In this document: piece after piece, positions 17,923 through 27,382 of the stretch | Layout: each line of letters begins with the position of its first letter | Numbering within the stretch: position 1 is the stretch's first letter | Origin: CAWIVH01 sp963839475 | GTDB lineage: Bacteria; Acidobacteriota; UBA6911 | DNA length: 64,000 nucleotides | Reading direction: 5' to 3' | Assembly (NCBI GenBank): GCA_963839475.1 | Contig: CAWIVH010000001.1 | Coordinates: forward strand, 248,001 to 312,000 | Notes under the pieces: generated by a model | Seen by the model: the letters and a program-made list of their open reading frames with translations, nothing else | What the model was told of the DNA's origin: nothing | Database searches by the model: none | Translations under genes and position numbers: made by a program

Positions 17923-20665
17923 TCACCGGGCCTGAGAAACAGACTTTCCGTCATCTCGAAATGGGGCACCGGCTTCATAAAGTCCAATCCTCTTCTTGAT
18001 CGCGGCTGCCAATGCCTGCTGATTGAGCCGGGACGCGTGTGCATGAGCCTGATGGGCGGCTTGGATGGCCTCGGGAAAGCGGCCGGATTCCGCGTAGGCG
18101 GCGCCCAGTGCATCCAGGGATCCCGGCTCTCCTCCGCCGGACAATTGAACCGCCTGTTCCGCGAGCGTTACCGCCTCGGCGCCATTTCGAACCGCAGCAT
18201 CGGTGGATGTGGCCAACGCCCAGGCCAGCAGCCTCAGAGCGGCCTGGTCCTTGGGATCGATTCTAAGCGCCTGCCGCCAGCGGAAGATGGCTGCGGGCTC
18301 GTTTCCGCGTTGATAGAGCGCCCTTCCCAGTTCGACGAGGGCTGGTCCAAAATCGGGACGGAATTCGACGGCTTTCAACCAGTACCCTATGGCTTCGTCG
18401 GTATTTCCTTTCAAGGCCATGGCGCGTCCCAGGTTGAAGTAGGCCTCCGCAAACTTTGGATTGGCTCCTACAGCGGCCTGCCACTGTGCCACGGCTTCGT
18501 CCGACCTCCCCTTGCGGAACAGGCCTGCGCCCAGATTGTTGCGGGCATCGGCATAAGCGGGATTCAGGGCTACAGCTTTGCGCCATTCAGATATCGCTCC
18601 ATCCAGGTTGCCCAGACCTTCAAGCGCCTGTCCGAGATTGTTGTGAACCTCGGCAGATTGCGGATTGGTTTCGAGAATAGAGCGGAATTGGGCAACGGCC
18701 TGCTCATACTTACCCTTGCGAACCATAGCTGCCCCGAGGTTATTGCGGGCCTCTATGAAGCCGGGATCTGCACGCAGGGCCCGATCCCAGTGTTTTGCGG
18801 CCTGTTCGAGATCGCCGCAGGCAGCCAGAACGCGCCCCAGATTGTTGTGGGCCTTGGCATCTTCAGGACGAAGCAGGAGGGCTTTTCTCCATTCAGCCGC
18901 CGAAGCCTGCAACTCCCCTTTTTCCGCCAGCGCCCAGGCACTGTCAATAAGGCGGTAGAACTCCGCTGCCGGCACCTCGATCCCGGAGAGGCCATCCGGC
19001 GCGATGTTGATGAACTCGGGGAGATTCACGGCCCGGTTGGCAGCGGTGGCATTTTCGATTCGAATCGCCGGGCTGTCGCGGCCGTTCCCATCCAGGTGGG
19101 TCAGAAACATCTCGGTATAGGGTGAACGGCTCTTGGAGGTAAACACCATCCAGCGCCCATTGGGTGAAAAGCTGTGCCACGAGTTCATGAGGGGCGTGTT
19201 GCATCGCATCCGCCGCGCCACGCCCCCGGAGCTGGGCACGATGTAGAGTTGGCTGTCGGGCCGCATCAATTGGCCGTTGCGGCATTGAACAAATACGATC
19301 CATCGTCCGTCCGGTGAAACCTTCGGGAAGGTATTGCTCATTCCATTGTGAGAGGCGCCGCTGATGGGCATGGGCCGCCCGCCTTTGCCCGAACGGAAGG
19401 GTATTCGATAGAGGTCATATTGGATCGGGAGCTCATTCGGGTCGCCGGCATATTCGGCCAGCTTCCGCCCCTCGGGGTAGGGATCCTTTGCGGGAGCGCG
19501 CGCAAAAACCAGGGTGCTGCCATCAGGGCTCCAGACGGCGTCCGTCTGGACGAAATAGGGATTATCCGCGCCGGGCAAAGCTTTTATGTTTCGGGTCGCT
19601 CTGTCGTACCAGGCGATGATCCCCCGGGTGGGATAGAACACCTGAAGGAATCTATAGTCCTTGAAATTCACGACATACATAGATTCATTGAGGGTTGTGG
19701 CCGCAAAGCGCCCATCCGGCGAAATTTGCGCCATAAAGCCAATGGTCCGATGCCCTTCGGTTTTGCCTGGAAAAGAGTTCCACGAAAAGACATCCTCATC
19801 GTTTATGGAAATTCGCGGCTTGATGGGAACGATCGTATACATCCCCTTGTCGTTCTGCGGGCCGTCCACGTCCATCCCCATGGTCTTCCCGTCGAGCGGA
19901 GAAAGAATGGCAATTCGCGCAGGTGGGAAGCCCTTCCATGAGGAGCCGGCTCTGTGTTTCGCTGATGGAGAGCAGGCGCCAGCTTATGAGCGGCACAGCG
20001 CTTGGAACCAGCGGCTTGATGACGCCCTTTTCGAGTTCGCTGGGCATAAGCGGGACGTCACGATAGAAAACTGGGGCACCCACCGGGTCTTTGGAAGTTT
20101 GGATTCTTACATCGCCCGCCGAGTTTGCGCGCGTTGAATTCCGTTGCGACCATCCGGAGATCGTTATCGTGACGGGTTGTTCGACGGAACCGTTCTTGAT
20201 CGCCTGCCATGTTTCCTTGTCCGGAGTCCAGCTGTGCGCATCAGCCTCAGCCGCATTCAGGGCAGGCAGCCGATTGGTTTCCGCGACACAACGGGAATCT
20301 ATTTCCCCAATCCGCGGGCGATCCCCGCCGGCCAATGCATGAATGCCTGGAGAGCCATCAGAAAAGCTCACATCGATCTGCCAGGCATCGGAGACAGGAT
20401 GGTTTTCGTGCCAGAGAAATGTCGGAGGAACTATTTCAGGCGGGAAAATCGACCCTTCCTCGGGGTAATCGATCGTGATCCTGGCTGTCTGACCCTCGGT
20501 AGATTGAAGCGGAACTGGAACAGATTGAGGAAGGGCGGACCCGCCTGATCCTGCCTGTGACCGGGAAGCGGAGTACACGCCTCTTTGTGCCGTGGGCCAC
20601 ATCCAGGCCAGGGCAGATGCAATCGCCGCGGCAGCAGCCAATCCGCGGATTCCGAGTGTCCTCAT
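17923..20665 (-). pseudogene. PD40 beta-propeller/TPR protein with CXXCH motif, one frameshift
   Basis: Two overlapping frames make one product once a single extra base near 19894 is removed: the upstream frame ends ...LPTCANCHSFSA and the downstream frame continues DGKTMGMDVDG. Restored length is 913 residues from the ATG at 20665 (AAGGT upstream, hydrophobic leader). The order is a leader, an Ig-like domain (ARITIDYPEEGSIFPPEIVPPTFLWHE), then CANCH, which fits a covalent c-type haem site. WD40-like PD40 repeats follow (AQISPDGRFAATTLN, PKVSPDGRWIVFVQC, HSFSPNGRWMVFTSK), then about nine TPRs. Its role is unknown; haem attachment would place it in the periplasm. The break may be an assembly error, since both sides are well preserved. 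Confidence 0.8.
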
Positions 20666-21130
20666 GACCTTACTATCGTGCATTCGCCGGGCAAACAGCC
20701 AATGGTTTTTTGGCAAAAAAACCATGTTCCCGGAAGGAGTCAGGCCCTGCAAGCTGGAGGAAATCAAATAACAACACCCTTTGAAAAGGAAAATGCAAAG
20801 GCATCCGGCAGGGTGGGCTCGCTGTAGGATCCAAGTCGGACCGCCACGCCATGGTAGCTCCAAGAAATTGGCGCGGATAAGTCGCGAGAGCATGGAACTA
20901 GATCCATGGCGCTTAGCATTAATGTTCACTTTTTAGCATTTAAACTAATACAGCCGGCCCTAAAAATCCGGTGGGTTCTCTCTCTGCAACCCTCACCTCT
21001 GCACAATCCCGCAGGGATCTAAACGAGTTACGATACCGGGATGAAATCCCCAATCGTTCCTCCATTTCATGGTGCGGTTTTTGCGTGGCTCTTTTTCACT
21101 ACCCATCAATGTGTAAAAGGGGGACCTGTT
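20666..21130. other. Divergent intergenic region
   Basis: This gap of 465 bases separates the PD40/TPR gene from the small secreted-protein gene. An AT-rich patch near 20905-20950 contains TTAGCATT repeated at about 21-base spacing and may hold promoter elements. No credible coding frame is seen; frames crossing it lack ribosome sites and family features. Confidence 0.45.
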
Positions 21131-21631
21131 ATGAAGAAGCATATTGTGGTTTTTCTCGCATGTGCTCTTGCAAGCGTCGCCTCCGTTTATGCCCAGGACG
21201 CTCTGCGCGTGGATATTCCTTTCGAATTTACGGTAGGGAATGCAACACTTCCCGCCGGGGAATATATCATTCGATCACCCCGTCCAGGCATGGTCATGAT
21301 CCTCGGCAAGGACAACTTTGGATCCGCCATCGGAACGGGCCTCCTGGCCAACCGGGCGGTGATTTCCGAAGTCATAACCAAATGGCAGCCCGGCGCCTCA
21401 AACACCGCTCCGAATGCCCGCAACCCGAAGAACAACAAGAATTCCACTGTGGACAGCATGGGCGAAAACTGCGCCGTTTTCAATAAATATGGCGACGCGT
21501 ACTTTCTGCGTGAAATCTGGACGGGATATAGCGGGATCCAGATGTTCAAGGGCAAAAATGAACGCGCCATTCAGACAGCTGGCACATTCAGGCTGGAGAA
21601 GCGTGTTGAACTGGCTGCTCTGGTTCGTTAG
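21131..21631 (+). CDS. Small secreted protein of Acidobacteriota type, function unknown
   Basis: The ATG at 21131 with GGGGA upstream opens a clean signal peptide (MKKHIVVFLACALASVASVYAQ), giving a 167-residue product. The mature part starts LRVDIPFEFTVGNATLPAGEYIIR, a signature I associate with a family of short exported beta-rich proteins very common in Acidobacteriota, often present in many paralogs per genome. No catalytic residues can be assigned. The gene stands alone between divergent and downstream genes of the same direction. A longer frame reaching upstream to 21041 lacks a signal at its start and is not favoured. Confidence 0.82.
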   Translation: MKKHIVVFLACALASVASVYAQDALRVDIPFEFTVGNATLPAGEYIIRSPRPGMVMILGKDNFGSAIGTGLLANRAVISEVITKWQPGASNTAPNARNPKNNKNSTVDSMGENCAVFNKYGDAYFLREIWTGYSGIQMFKGKNERAIQTAGTFRLEKRVELAALVR

Positions 21632-21916
21632 TAAGCCATGACGATCCCTTCTTAGATCGCTCCATCCCTGATGAAAGGACTGTTTTTTTACCGCATGCCT
21701 GGTAAGACAATATGCGGCCCCACGACACTCCGGCCCGCACTAAATTACGTCGTCTGTCAGGGGAATTCGACAGGCGGATGATTTTGCGGGCCGGGGCCAT
21801 TCCCATCCTCGATCAAATTGCGATCCTTCGAGTCGGCCGACCAGCTTCGGCCGGAGTTGAAATGATTTTCCTGGGGGAATACAATTAACGCACGGCGTTG
21901 CAGTCGGGGTGCCATT

Positions 21917-23194
21917 ATGGAACTCAGGCTTGCAGCAATCTCGGGGCCCCTGGAAGGCCACATATTCCCATTAAGGTCGAGATCTATCTCCATCGGCAGC
22001 CTGCCATCCAACCACATTTTGATCAGAGACAGCCTCGTATCGCCGCAGCATTGCCTGATCGAAACGGAATCGGAAGGATGCAGCGTCACGGATCTGGGAA
22101 GCCAATATGGCACCTGCATAAATAAACTGCCGGTTCAGAGGGCCCCGCTGGAGCCCGGCGACTGCCTTTGTGTAGGCAACACCCTGCTGGTTCTGCTCGA
22201 CGACAAAGAGGAAACCATCCATTTCAACCGGTTTTGCCAGGACCTCGAGGTCGGGTTGCTGGGCCAGAGCGCCGCTATGCAGCGAGTCCATGAATTCATC
22301 CGAAAGGTGGCGCCTTCCGCTGCAGCTGTCTTGATTCAGGGAGAGAGCGGGACCGGGAAAGAATTGGCCGCCCAGGCGATCCACCTGAACAGTCCTCGCA
22401 AGAACAAGCCTTTCGTCACCATCAACTGCGCCGCGCTCAGCGAAAACCTCCTCGAGAGCGAGCTCTTCGGCCACGAAAAGGGGAGCTTCACCGGAGCCAT
22501 CGCACAGAAAAAAGGCAGGCTTGAATTTGCGGACGGAGGCACGGTATTCCTGGATGAGGTGGGTGAACTCGCATCCCATCTTCAGGCAAAGCTTTTGCGC
22601 ATGCTGCAGACTCACGAAATCGAACGCGTCGGGGGAACGCATTTCATCAAGATAGACATTCGCCTTCTCTCTGCGACAAACCGTAATCTTGAAGAAGCGG
22701 TGAAATCCAGCGATTTTCGCCCTGATCTCTATTACCGTCTCGCGGTCATTTCACTCAAAATGCCGCCTTTGCGCGATTGCCGCGAGGACATACCGCTCCT
22801 CGGCGCCTACTTCGCCTCCAAGTACTGCCAGAAATCCAAACAGTTCATTTCAGGTTTGTCGTCGCGAGCTCGCGCCCGCCTTGTCCAGTATGACTGGCCG
22901 GGCAACGTGCGGGAACTGCAGAATGTGATCGAGCGTGCCGTGGTCCTGGGAGCAAAGGATTCCATCCGCGCTGAAGATTTGCCCGAACTCCTTTCTACGA
23001 TCGATTTGCCGCCCGACGAGCCTCCTATCCGCTACCGGGATGCGATAAGGCAGCTCCGGAAACAGCTGATTATCAAAGCGATGGAGCAGGCCCACGGAAG
23101 CTGCACCCAGGCTGCCAAATTCCTGGGCGTCCACCCCAATCACCTCCGCCGGCTGGTCCGCACCCTGATGATAAAACCGAATATTGGGGTTTAA
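21917..23194 (+). CDS. Sigma-54 dependent activator with N-terminal FHA domain
   Basis: The 425-residue transcription factor has an FHA phosphothreonine-binding domain (about 24-92: ISIGSLPSNHILI, SPQHCLIE, LGSQYGTCIN) where NtrC-type proteins have a receiver. An AAA+ ATPase core follows with Walker A GESGTGKE (142-149), the sigma-54 contact loop as GSFTGA (189-194, Ser replacing the usual Ala), Walker B GGTVFLDEVGEL (207-218) and DWPGNVRELQNVIERAVVL. A Fis-type helix-turn-helix (about 394-415, SCTQAAKFLGVHPNHLRRLV) ends the protein. It would open sigma-54 promoters in response to Ser/Thr kinase signalling. No -24/-12 promoter was recognised in this window, so targets are unknown. The DeoR and PfkB genes follow in the same direction. 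Confidence 0.92.
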   Translation: MELRLAAISGPLEGHIFPLRSRSISIGSLPSNHILIRDSLVSPQHCLIETESEGCSVTDLGSQYGTCINKLPVQRAPLEPGDCLCVGNTLLVLLDDKEETIHFNRFCQDLEVGLLGQSAAMQRVHEFIRKVAPSAAAVLIQGESGTGKELAAQAIHLNSPRKNKPFVTINCAALSENLLESELFGHEKGSFTGAIAQKKGRLEFADGGTVFLDEVGELASHLQAKLLRMLQTHEIERVGGTHFIKIDIRLLSATNRNLEEAVKSSDFRPDLYYRLAVISLKMPPLRDCREDIPLLGAYFASKYCQKSKQFISGLSSRARARLVQYDWPGNVRELQNVIERAVVLGAKDSIRAEDLPELLSTIDLPPDEPPIRYRDAIRQLRKQLIIKAMEQAHGSCTQAAKFLGVHPNHLRRLVRTLMIKPNIGV

Positions 23195-23387
23195 GCTCAT
23201 CAGGGAAAAGGGGTTCAGCGGGGATGAACCGCGAATTGCCTCCCCATTTCCCGCAATCCGTGGCCCGAAAAATCGAAAACAGGCAGGTTTCGTTCCAAAG
23301 AAAATCGACAAAAAAGAAAGAATTTGTTTGGCTGGATTTCACAACCCATTGTAAAAGGAAGTAGCAAATCCTACGTGGGGCTGAAAT

Positions 23388-24149
23388 ATGCTGAATGAAG
23401 AGCGACGAAGGGCGATCCTGGAAATCATCAACCGGGAAGGGCGCGTGGTGGTGAAGGACCTGGCGCGGCGTTTTTCCACTTCGCACGTCACCATCCGGAG
23501 CGATCTCGAGTCCCTTCACGACCAGGGGTTGGTGCAGCGCACGCACGGTGGCGCCCTGCCGCTCCAAGTGGGGGCTCTGCTGGATCCCAGCCTGCGGGAG
23601 AAGGAAAATCTCCACCCTGTGGAAAAGCAGCGCATTGCTGAAGCCTCCGCAAAACTGGTTCAGGAAGGCGAATCGGTGGTGCTGGATTCGGGCACAACGG
23701 CAACCACAGTAGCCAGGGCCTTGCGGCGGTTCAGGAGTCTCACGGTGATTACCAATGCGGTGAACATCGCTGCCGAGCTCGCGGGCACCACCATCGAAGT
23801 GATTCTTACGGGAGGCACCCTGCGCGAAAACTCGTTTTCGCTGGTAGGGCCTCTGGCGGAAGACACCCTGTACCGGCTCAGTGCGGATATCATGTTCCTG
23901 GGCGTCGATGGTTTCGACGTGCGCTACGGCCTCACCACGCCCAACCTACTCGAAGCCAAGGTCAATCGGGTCATGATGGAGGTTTCGCGCCGGACGGTAG
24001 CAATCTGCGATTCGAGCAAGTTCGGCAGGCGCAGCCTCTCTTTGATTGCCCCGCCCTCCGCAATCCAACATGTCATTACGGACAGCGGCGTAGCGAAATC
24101 CGATCTCCGGGTGCTGCGGGAATCAGGAATCGAAGTAACGGTCGTTTGA
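23388..24149 (+). CDS. DeoR/GlpR-family transcriptional repressor
   Basis: The 253-residue protein has the DeoR winged helix at the N-terminus (RRRAILEIINREGRVVVKDLARRF, then STSHVTIRSDLESLHDQGLV). The phosphosugar-sensing DeoR C-terminal domain has VVLDSGTTATTVARAL, VITNAVNIAAEL, LTGGTLRENSFSLVG and VDGFDVRYGLTTPN. Such repressors respond to a phosphorylated sugar made by the pathway they control. The PfkB sugar kinase gene starts 40 bases later and is the obvious target. Homologs such as AgaR control GalNAc/galactosamine genes, which would suit the aldolase subunit at 27.4 kb and SIS isomerase at 54 kb, but effector identity is inference. Confidence 0.92.
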   Translation: MLNEERRRAILEIINREGRVVVKDLARRFSTSHVTIRSDLESLHDQGLVQRTHGGALPLQVGALLDPSLREKENLHPVEKQRIAEASAKLVQEGESVVLDSGTTATTVARALRRFRSLTVITNAVNIAAELAGTTIEVILTGGTLRENSFSLVGPLAEDTLYRLSADIMFLGVDGFDVRYGLTTPNLLEAKVNRVMMEVSRRTVAICDSSKFGRRSLSLIAPPSAIQHVITDSGVAKSDLRVLRESGIEVTVV

Positions 24150-24189
24150 CCCGGAAAAATCCACCCGCAGAGGTCGTTGGAGATTGGCA

Positions 24190-25140
24190 ATGGCAGTACT
24201 GGATGTATCTGTTGTCGGCGAGCTCAACCTGGACATGATCCTCTACGGGTTGCCCCGGGAGTTTGAGCCGGAGCGTGAGCACCTTGCCGACGGGCTCGCG
24301 CTCACGCTTGGCAGCTCGTCCGCCATCTTTTCCCACAACCTCTCCGTGCTGGGGAGCAAGGTTGGCTTCATCACCAGGATCGGCGACGATCCGCTGGGCC
24401 GCATCGCGCTGGATCGCCTCGCTGAAGGCGGAGTGGATGTGTCCCGCGTGAGGGAGGTCGCCGGGCCGACCAAATCGGGATTGACGGTCATTTTGACGCG
24501 CCCATCTTACCGGAATATCCTGACCTACCCCGGCACGATGTTTGAAATGTGCTACGAGGACCTGGACCTGGCGTATTTGAAATCCGCCCGGCACTTCCAT
24601 CTTTCGTCCTTCTTCCTTCATAGAAGCCTGAGGCCGAGGCTTGTGGACCTCGTGCGGCAGATGAAGGATGCGGGACTGACAACTTCCCTGGACATTAACG
24701 ACGATCCCGAGGATCTCTGGGCCGAGGATAGCCGCGAGGTTTTGAAGTACATCGACATTTTTTTCCCCAACGAGCGCGAAGCGAAAAAAGTGACAGGCGA
24801 AGACGATCTTGAAGCGGCGCTGGCCAAACTCGGCGAAATGGTCCCAATCCTGGCAGTGAAGCTGGGTCCGCGGGGAGCCGTGCTGATACATGGAGGGGAG
24901 AGGCTCACGCTTCCTCCGCTGAGCGTGAATGCCGTGGATCCGGTCGGTGCGGGCGACAGCTTCGACGCCGGCTTTCTAAATCGTTTTGTGCGGGGGGCTG
25001 ATCTGGCAACCTGCCTGCATTGCGGAAATATGGCCGGAGCATTCTCAACCACCCGGCCCGGAGGCACCGAAGCTTTCCGCGACCGCACGTATGTCGCGGA
25101 GTTTTTCGGGCAAACCTCCTCGCATGGTTCCTGCCTTTAA
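24190..25140 (+). CDS. PfkB-family carbohydrate kinase
   Basis: I place the start at the ATG at 24190 with GGAGA 7 bases upstream; a TTG two codons earlier is less likely. The 316-residue ribokinase-fold enzyme has the first PfkB signature region (GSSSAIFSHNLSVLGSKVGFITRIGDDPLG) and the second, DPVGAGDSFDAGFL, with catalytic base Asp256. It phosphorylates a sugar or sugar phosphate with ATP in the cytoplasm. The sequence does not settle the substrate; tagatose-6-phosphate, fructose-type or 2-keto-3-deoxygluconate kinases all look like this. The upstream DeoR repressor and the aldolase subunit 2.2 kb away favour a tagatose/fructose phosphate role. It meets the lactonase gene tail to tail. Confidence 0.88.
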   Translation: MAVLDVSVVGELNLDMILYGLPREFEPEREHLADGLALTLGSSSAIFSHNLSVLGSKVGFITRIGDDPLGRIALDRLAEGGVDVSRVREVAGPTKSGLTVILTRPSYRNILTYPGTMFEMCYEDLDLAYLKSARHFHLSSFFLHRSLRPRLVDLVRQMKDAGLTTSLDINDDPEDLWAEDSREVLKYIDIFFPNEREAKKVTGEDDLEAALAKLGEMVPILAVKLGPRGAVLIHGGERLTLPPLSVNAVDPVGAGDSFDAGFLNRFVRGADLATCLHCGNMAGAFSTTRPGGTEAFRDRTYVAEFFGQTSSHGSCL

Positions 25141-25221
25141 ATCGCGCAAATTTTTTGATCCCGCGGAGGTGCGCGGATGCGCTCCGATCGCTGCCGGGCA
25201 ATCCGCGCATCCTGCAGCCGG

Positions 25222-26388
25222 TCACGGTATTGGCAAAAACTTCACGCAGACCGGGGAGTGCATCTGCAGCGTTTGGCCTGTTGGCGCCAGCGCTCCTGAA
25301 GCAGGATCGATCCGAAAAACCACAACGCTGTCCGAATTCTGGTGCGCTGCAATCAGCAGCTTCCCTTCAGGATCGATGCCGAAGTTGCGGGGTGTTTTCC
25401 CTTGCGTGGGCGTGTTTCCAGCGGGAGTCAGGATCCCTTTTGCCTGATCGACGGAGAAGATCGCGATGCTGTCGAGACCCCTGTTGGAGCCGTAGACGAA
25501 CTTGCCGGATGGATGCACCTGCACCTCGGCAGTGGAATTCCTCCCGGAGTAATCGGCCGGCATGGTGGAAAGGGTTTGTATCTCCTGTAGCCGTCCATTT
25601 TCAGCGTCGAAAGAAAATGCGGTCACAGTCGACTTTATTTCATTGATCACGTATGCGTGCTTGCCGTTCGGGTGAAAGGCAAAATGCCTCGGACCCGAAC
25701 CCGGAGCAACCTGGACGTAAGGCGGCTCGTTGGCACTCAGAGTCCCTTTTTCAGCGTCGAACCTGTAGACAAAGATCTTGTCCAGACCCAGGTCGGCTAC
25801 CATCGCAAACCGGTTGTCCGGCGAAAGGTTGATGGAGTGGGCATGTGGGCCCGCCTGCCGGCCCGGAACCGTTCCCGAACCCTCATGCTGGATGAATGCG
25901 GTGGTTTCTCCAAGACGGCCGTCGCCCAGGATCCTGACAACCGAGACGCTGCCCCCTCCATAGTTGGCGACCAGCAGGTTTTTTCCGGTCCGGTCCACTG
26001 AAAGATGGCAAGGCCCTCCGCCTCCCGAAGGCGCTTCATTCAGCAGTTCGAGCTTGCCCGATTTAGGGTCCAGCCGGAAAGCCCGGACTGCGCCGCTTTT
26101 TTTCCCGTTGAATTCCCCGACTTCCCCGACCGCGTAAAGAGTCTTTCGGTCCGGATGGATGGCGAGGAACGACGGATTCGATGTTTCCGCCGCGAGCTCC
26201 GGGGGGCCGAGCTTTCCCGAAGCTCCGTCGAGCCGCGAAACATAAATCCCCTGGCCTTTCTCCGATGCATAGGAGCCGAAAAAAACCCAATAATCACCGC
26301 GGGCCGCATTCGCCCCTCCGGCCAAAATCGGAAGGAGAAGGCCGCCCGCAGCCAACGCAAGAACCATCAGCCGTTTTTGATTTTTCAT
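25222..26388 (-). CDS. Lactonase-family seven-bladed propeller protein (6-phosphogluconolactonase-like), exported
   Basis: The ATG at 26388 has GGAAG before it and opens a signal peptide (about 1-28, ending GGANAA), leaving a 388-residue protein. The family pattern of YbhE/Pgl-type lactonases is clear: GSYASEKGQGIYVSRLD, NPSFLAIHPDRKTLYAVGE, GGPCHLSVDRTGKNLLVANYGGGSVSV, GPHAHSINLSPDNRFAMVADLGLDKI, GPRHFAFHPNGKHAYVINE and PRNFGIDPEGKLLIAAHQNSDSV. Cytoplasmic members hydrolyse 6-phosphogluconolactone. The signal peptide suggests a periplasmic lactone substrate here, for example aldonolactones made by exported sugar dehydrogenases like those at 42-51 kb. That link is inference. Confidence 0.9.
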   Translation of the reverse strand: MKNQKRLMVLALAAGGLLLPILAGGANAARGDYWVFFGSYASEKGQGIYVSRLDGASGKLGPPELAAETSNPSFLAIHPDRKTLYAVGEVGEFNGKKSGAVRAFRLDPKSGKLELLNEAPSGGGGPCHLSVDRTGKNLLVANYGGGSVSVVRILGDGRLGETTAFIQHEGSGTVPGRQAGPHAHSINLSPDNRFAMVADLGLDKIFVYRFDAEKGTLSANEPPYVQVAPGSGPRHFAFHPNGKHAYVINEIKSTVTAFSFDAENGRLQEIQTLSTMPADYSGRNSTAEVQVHPSGKFVYGSNRGLDSIAIFSVDQAKGILTPAGNTPTQGKTPRNFGIDPEGKLLIAAHQNSDSVVVFRIDPASGALAPTGQTLQMHSPVCVKFLPIP

Positions 26389-26465
26389 TCTTCCAGCAAA
26401 ACACAAAATAAGCATCGTAAGCAAGCTCGGAAAAAGCGGGGCCTCAAACAAATTTGACTATCTTT

Positions 26466-26494
26466 CCTCGCGGTCTTGGAGATCTTCGCGGTTG
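26466..26494. repeat. Half copy of the dispersed palindrome
   Basis: CCTCGCGGTCTTGGAGATC followed by TTCGCGGTTGG matches the right half of the dispersed repeat; no matching left half is seen nearby. It sits in the 228-base divergent gap between the lactonase and CBM9 genes. Confidence 0.5.
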
Positions 26495-26616
26495 GATTTG
26501 GGTTTCGTATCTATTGTTTAAAGTGTTTCTTTCCTTTTTTTTCGTTTCGGATTGCCTCTTTTATTGTCCTGTGATAGAAGAGTGGTCCCATCCGGGAAAA
26601 GGCCAGAGGAGTTGCC

Positions 26617-27351
26617 ATGAAAATGAGAATTGTGCTGATCGGGCTGGCTGTTCTGTTCGGAGGATTGCTGGCATGGAGTCAGGCGCCGCAGGCTGAACGT
26701 AAGGTTTATGAAGTCTGGCGGACCACGCAACCGATAAAGGTGGACGGCATCCTCGACGAAGCCGCATGGATCAAAGCCCCGCCGTTGAGTCCGCTGGTGA
26801 ACAATCGCGATGGCTCTGCGAGCCCTCTGAAATCCGAATGCAAGGTCTTATACGACGACAAATTCATCTATTTTGCCTCGCGGTTCCAGGATGAAAACAT
26901 CTGGTCGACGATGAAAAAGCGGGACGAGCATCTTTGGACCGAAGAAGTGATGGAAGTGTTCATCAGGGCCGATCAGAGCCAGAAATCTTATATTGAGCTG
27001 GAGGTTAATCCGCTCGGCACCCTGATTGACATTTTCCTGCTGGACATCCGTAAACCGCTTCATTACGAAAGCTGGAACAGTGAAAAAATACAATGGGCCG
27101 TGCACGTCGACGGAACCGTCGACGGGAAGCCGGGCGACAAAGAATGGACCTGCGAAATCGCGCTGCCCCTGGAGGATGTGGTCCCCGCACCTAACACTCC
27201 ACCCAAGCCTGGCGACCGCTGGCTGATGAATATGTACCGAGTGGAGAAGCTGCCGGAACGCGCCAGCCTGGCCTGGTCGCCCACGGGCCAGGATTTCCAT
27301 CGGCCCGAAAAATACGGTGAAATCGTTTTTACCGATCGGATCGTCCCCTAG
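26617..27351 (+). CDS. Secreted CBM9-like carbohydrate-binding protein
   Basis: The 244-residue protein has a signal peptide (about 1-22) and then a single family 9 carbohydrate-binding domain. Visible motifs are IKVDGILDEAAWIKAPPLSPLV, CKVLYDDKFIYFASRFQDENIWST, SYIELEVNPLGTLIDIFL, WTCEIALPLEDV and GDRWLMNMYRVEKLP. The tail GKPGDKEWTCEIALP resembles the same module in the DUF5916 proteins at 30 and 46.7 kb, but no barrel follows here, so it is a free-standing binding protein, probably periplasmic. It is followed 31 bases later by the tagatose-bisphosphate aldolase subunit gene and is likely co-transcribed with it. Ligand unknown. Confidence 0.88.
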   Translation: MKMRIVLIGLAVLFGGLLAWSQAPQAERKVYEVWRTTQPIKVDGILDEAAWIKAPPLSPLVNNRDGSASPLKSECKVLYDDKFIYFASRFQDENIWSTMKKRDEHLWTEEVMEVFIRADQSQKSYIELEVNPLGTLIDIFLLDIRKPLHYESWNSEKIQWAVHVDGTVDGKPGDKEWTCEIALPLEDVVPAPNTPPKPGDRWLMNMYRVEKLPERASLAWSPTGQDFHRPEKYGEIVFTDRIVP

Positions 27352-27382
27352 TCGCTCTTAATAAACCTCGAGGTGCCGAACC

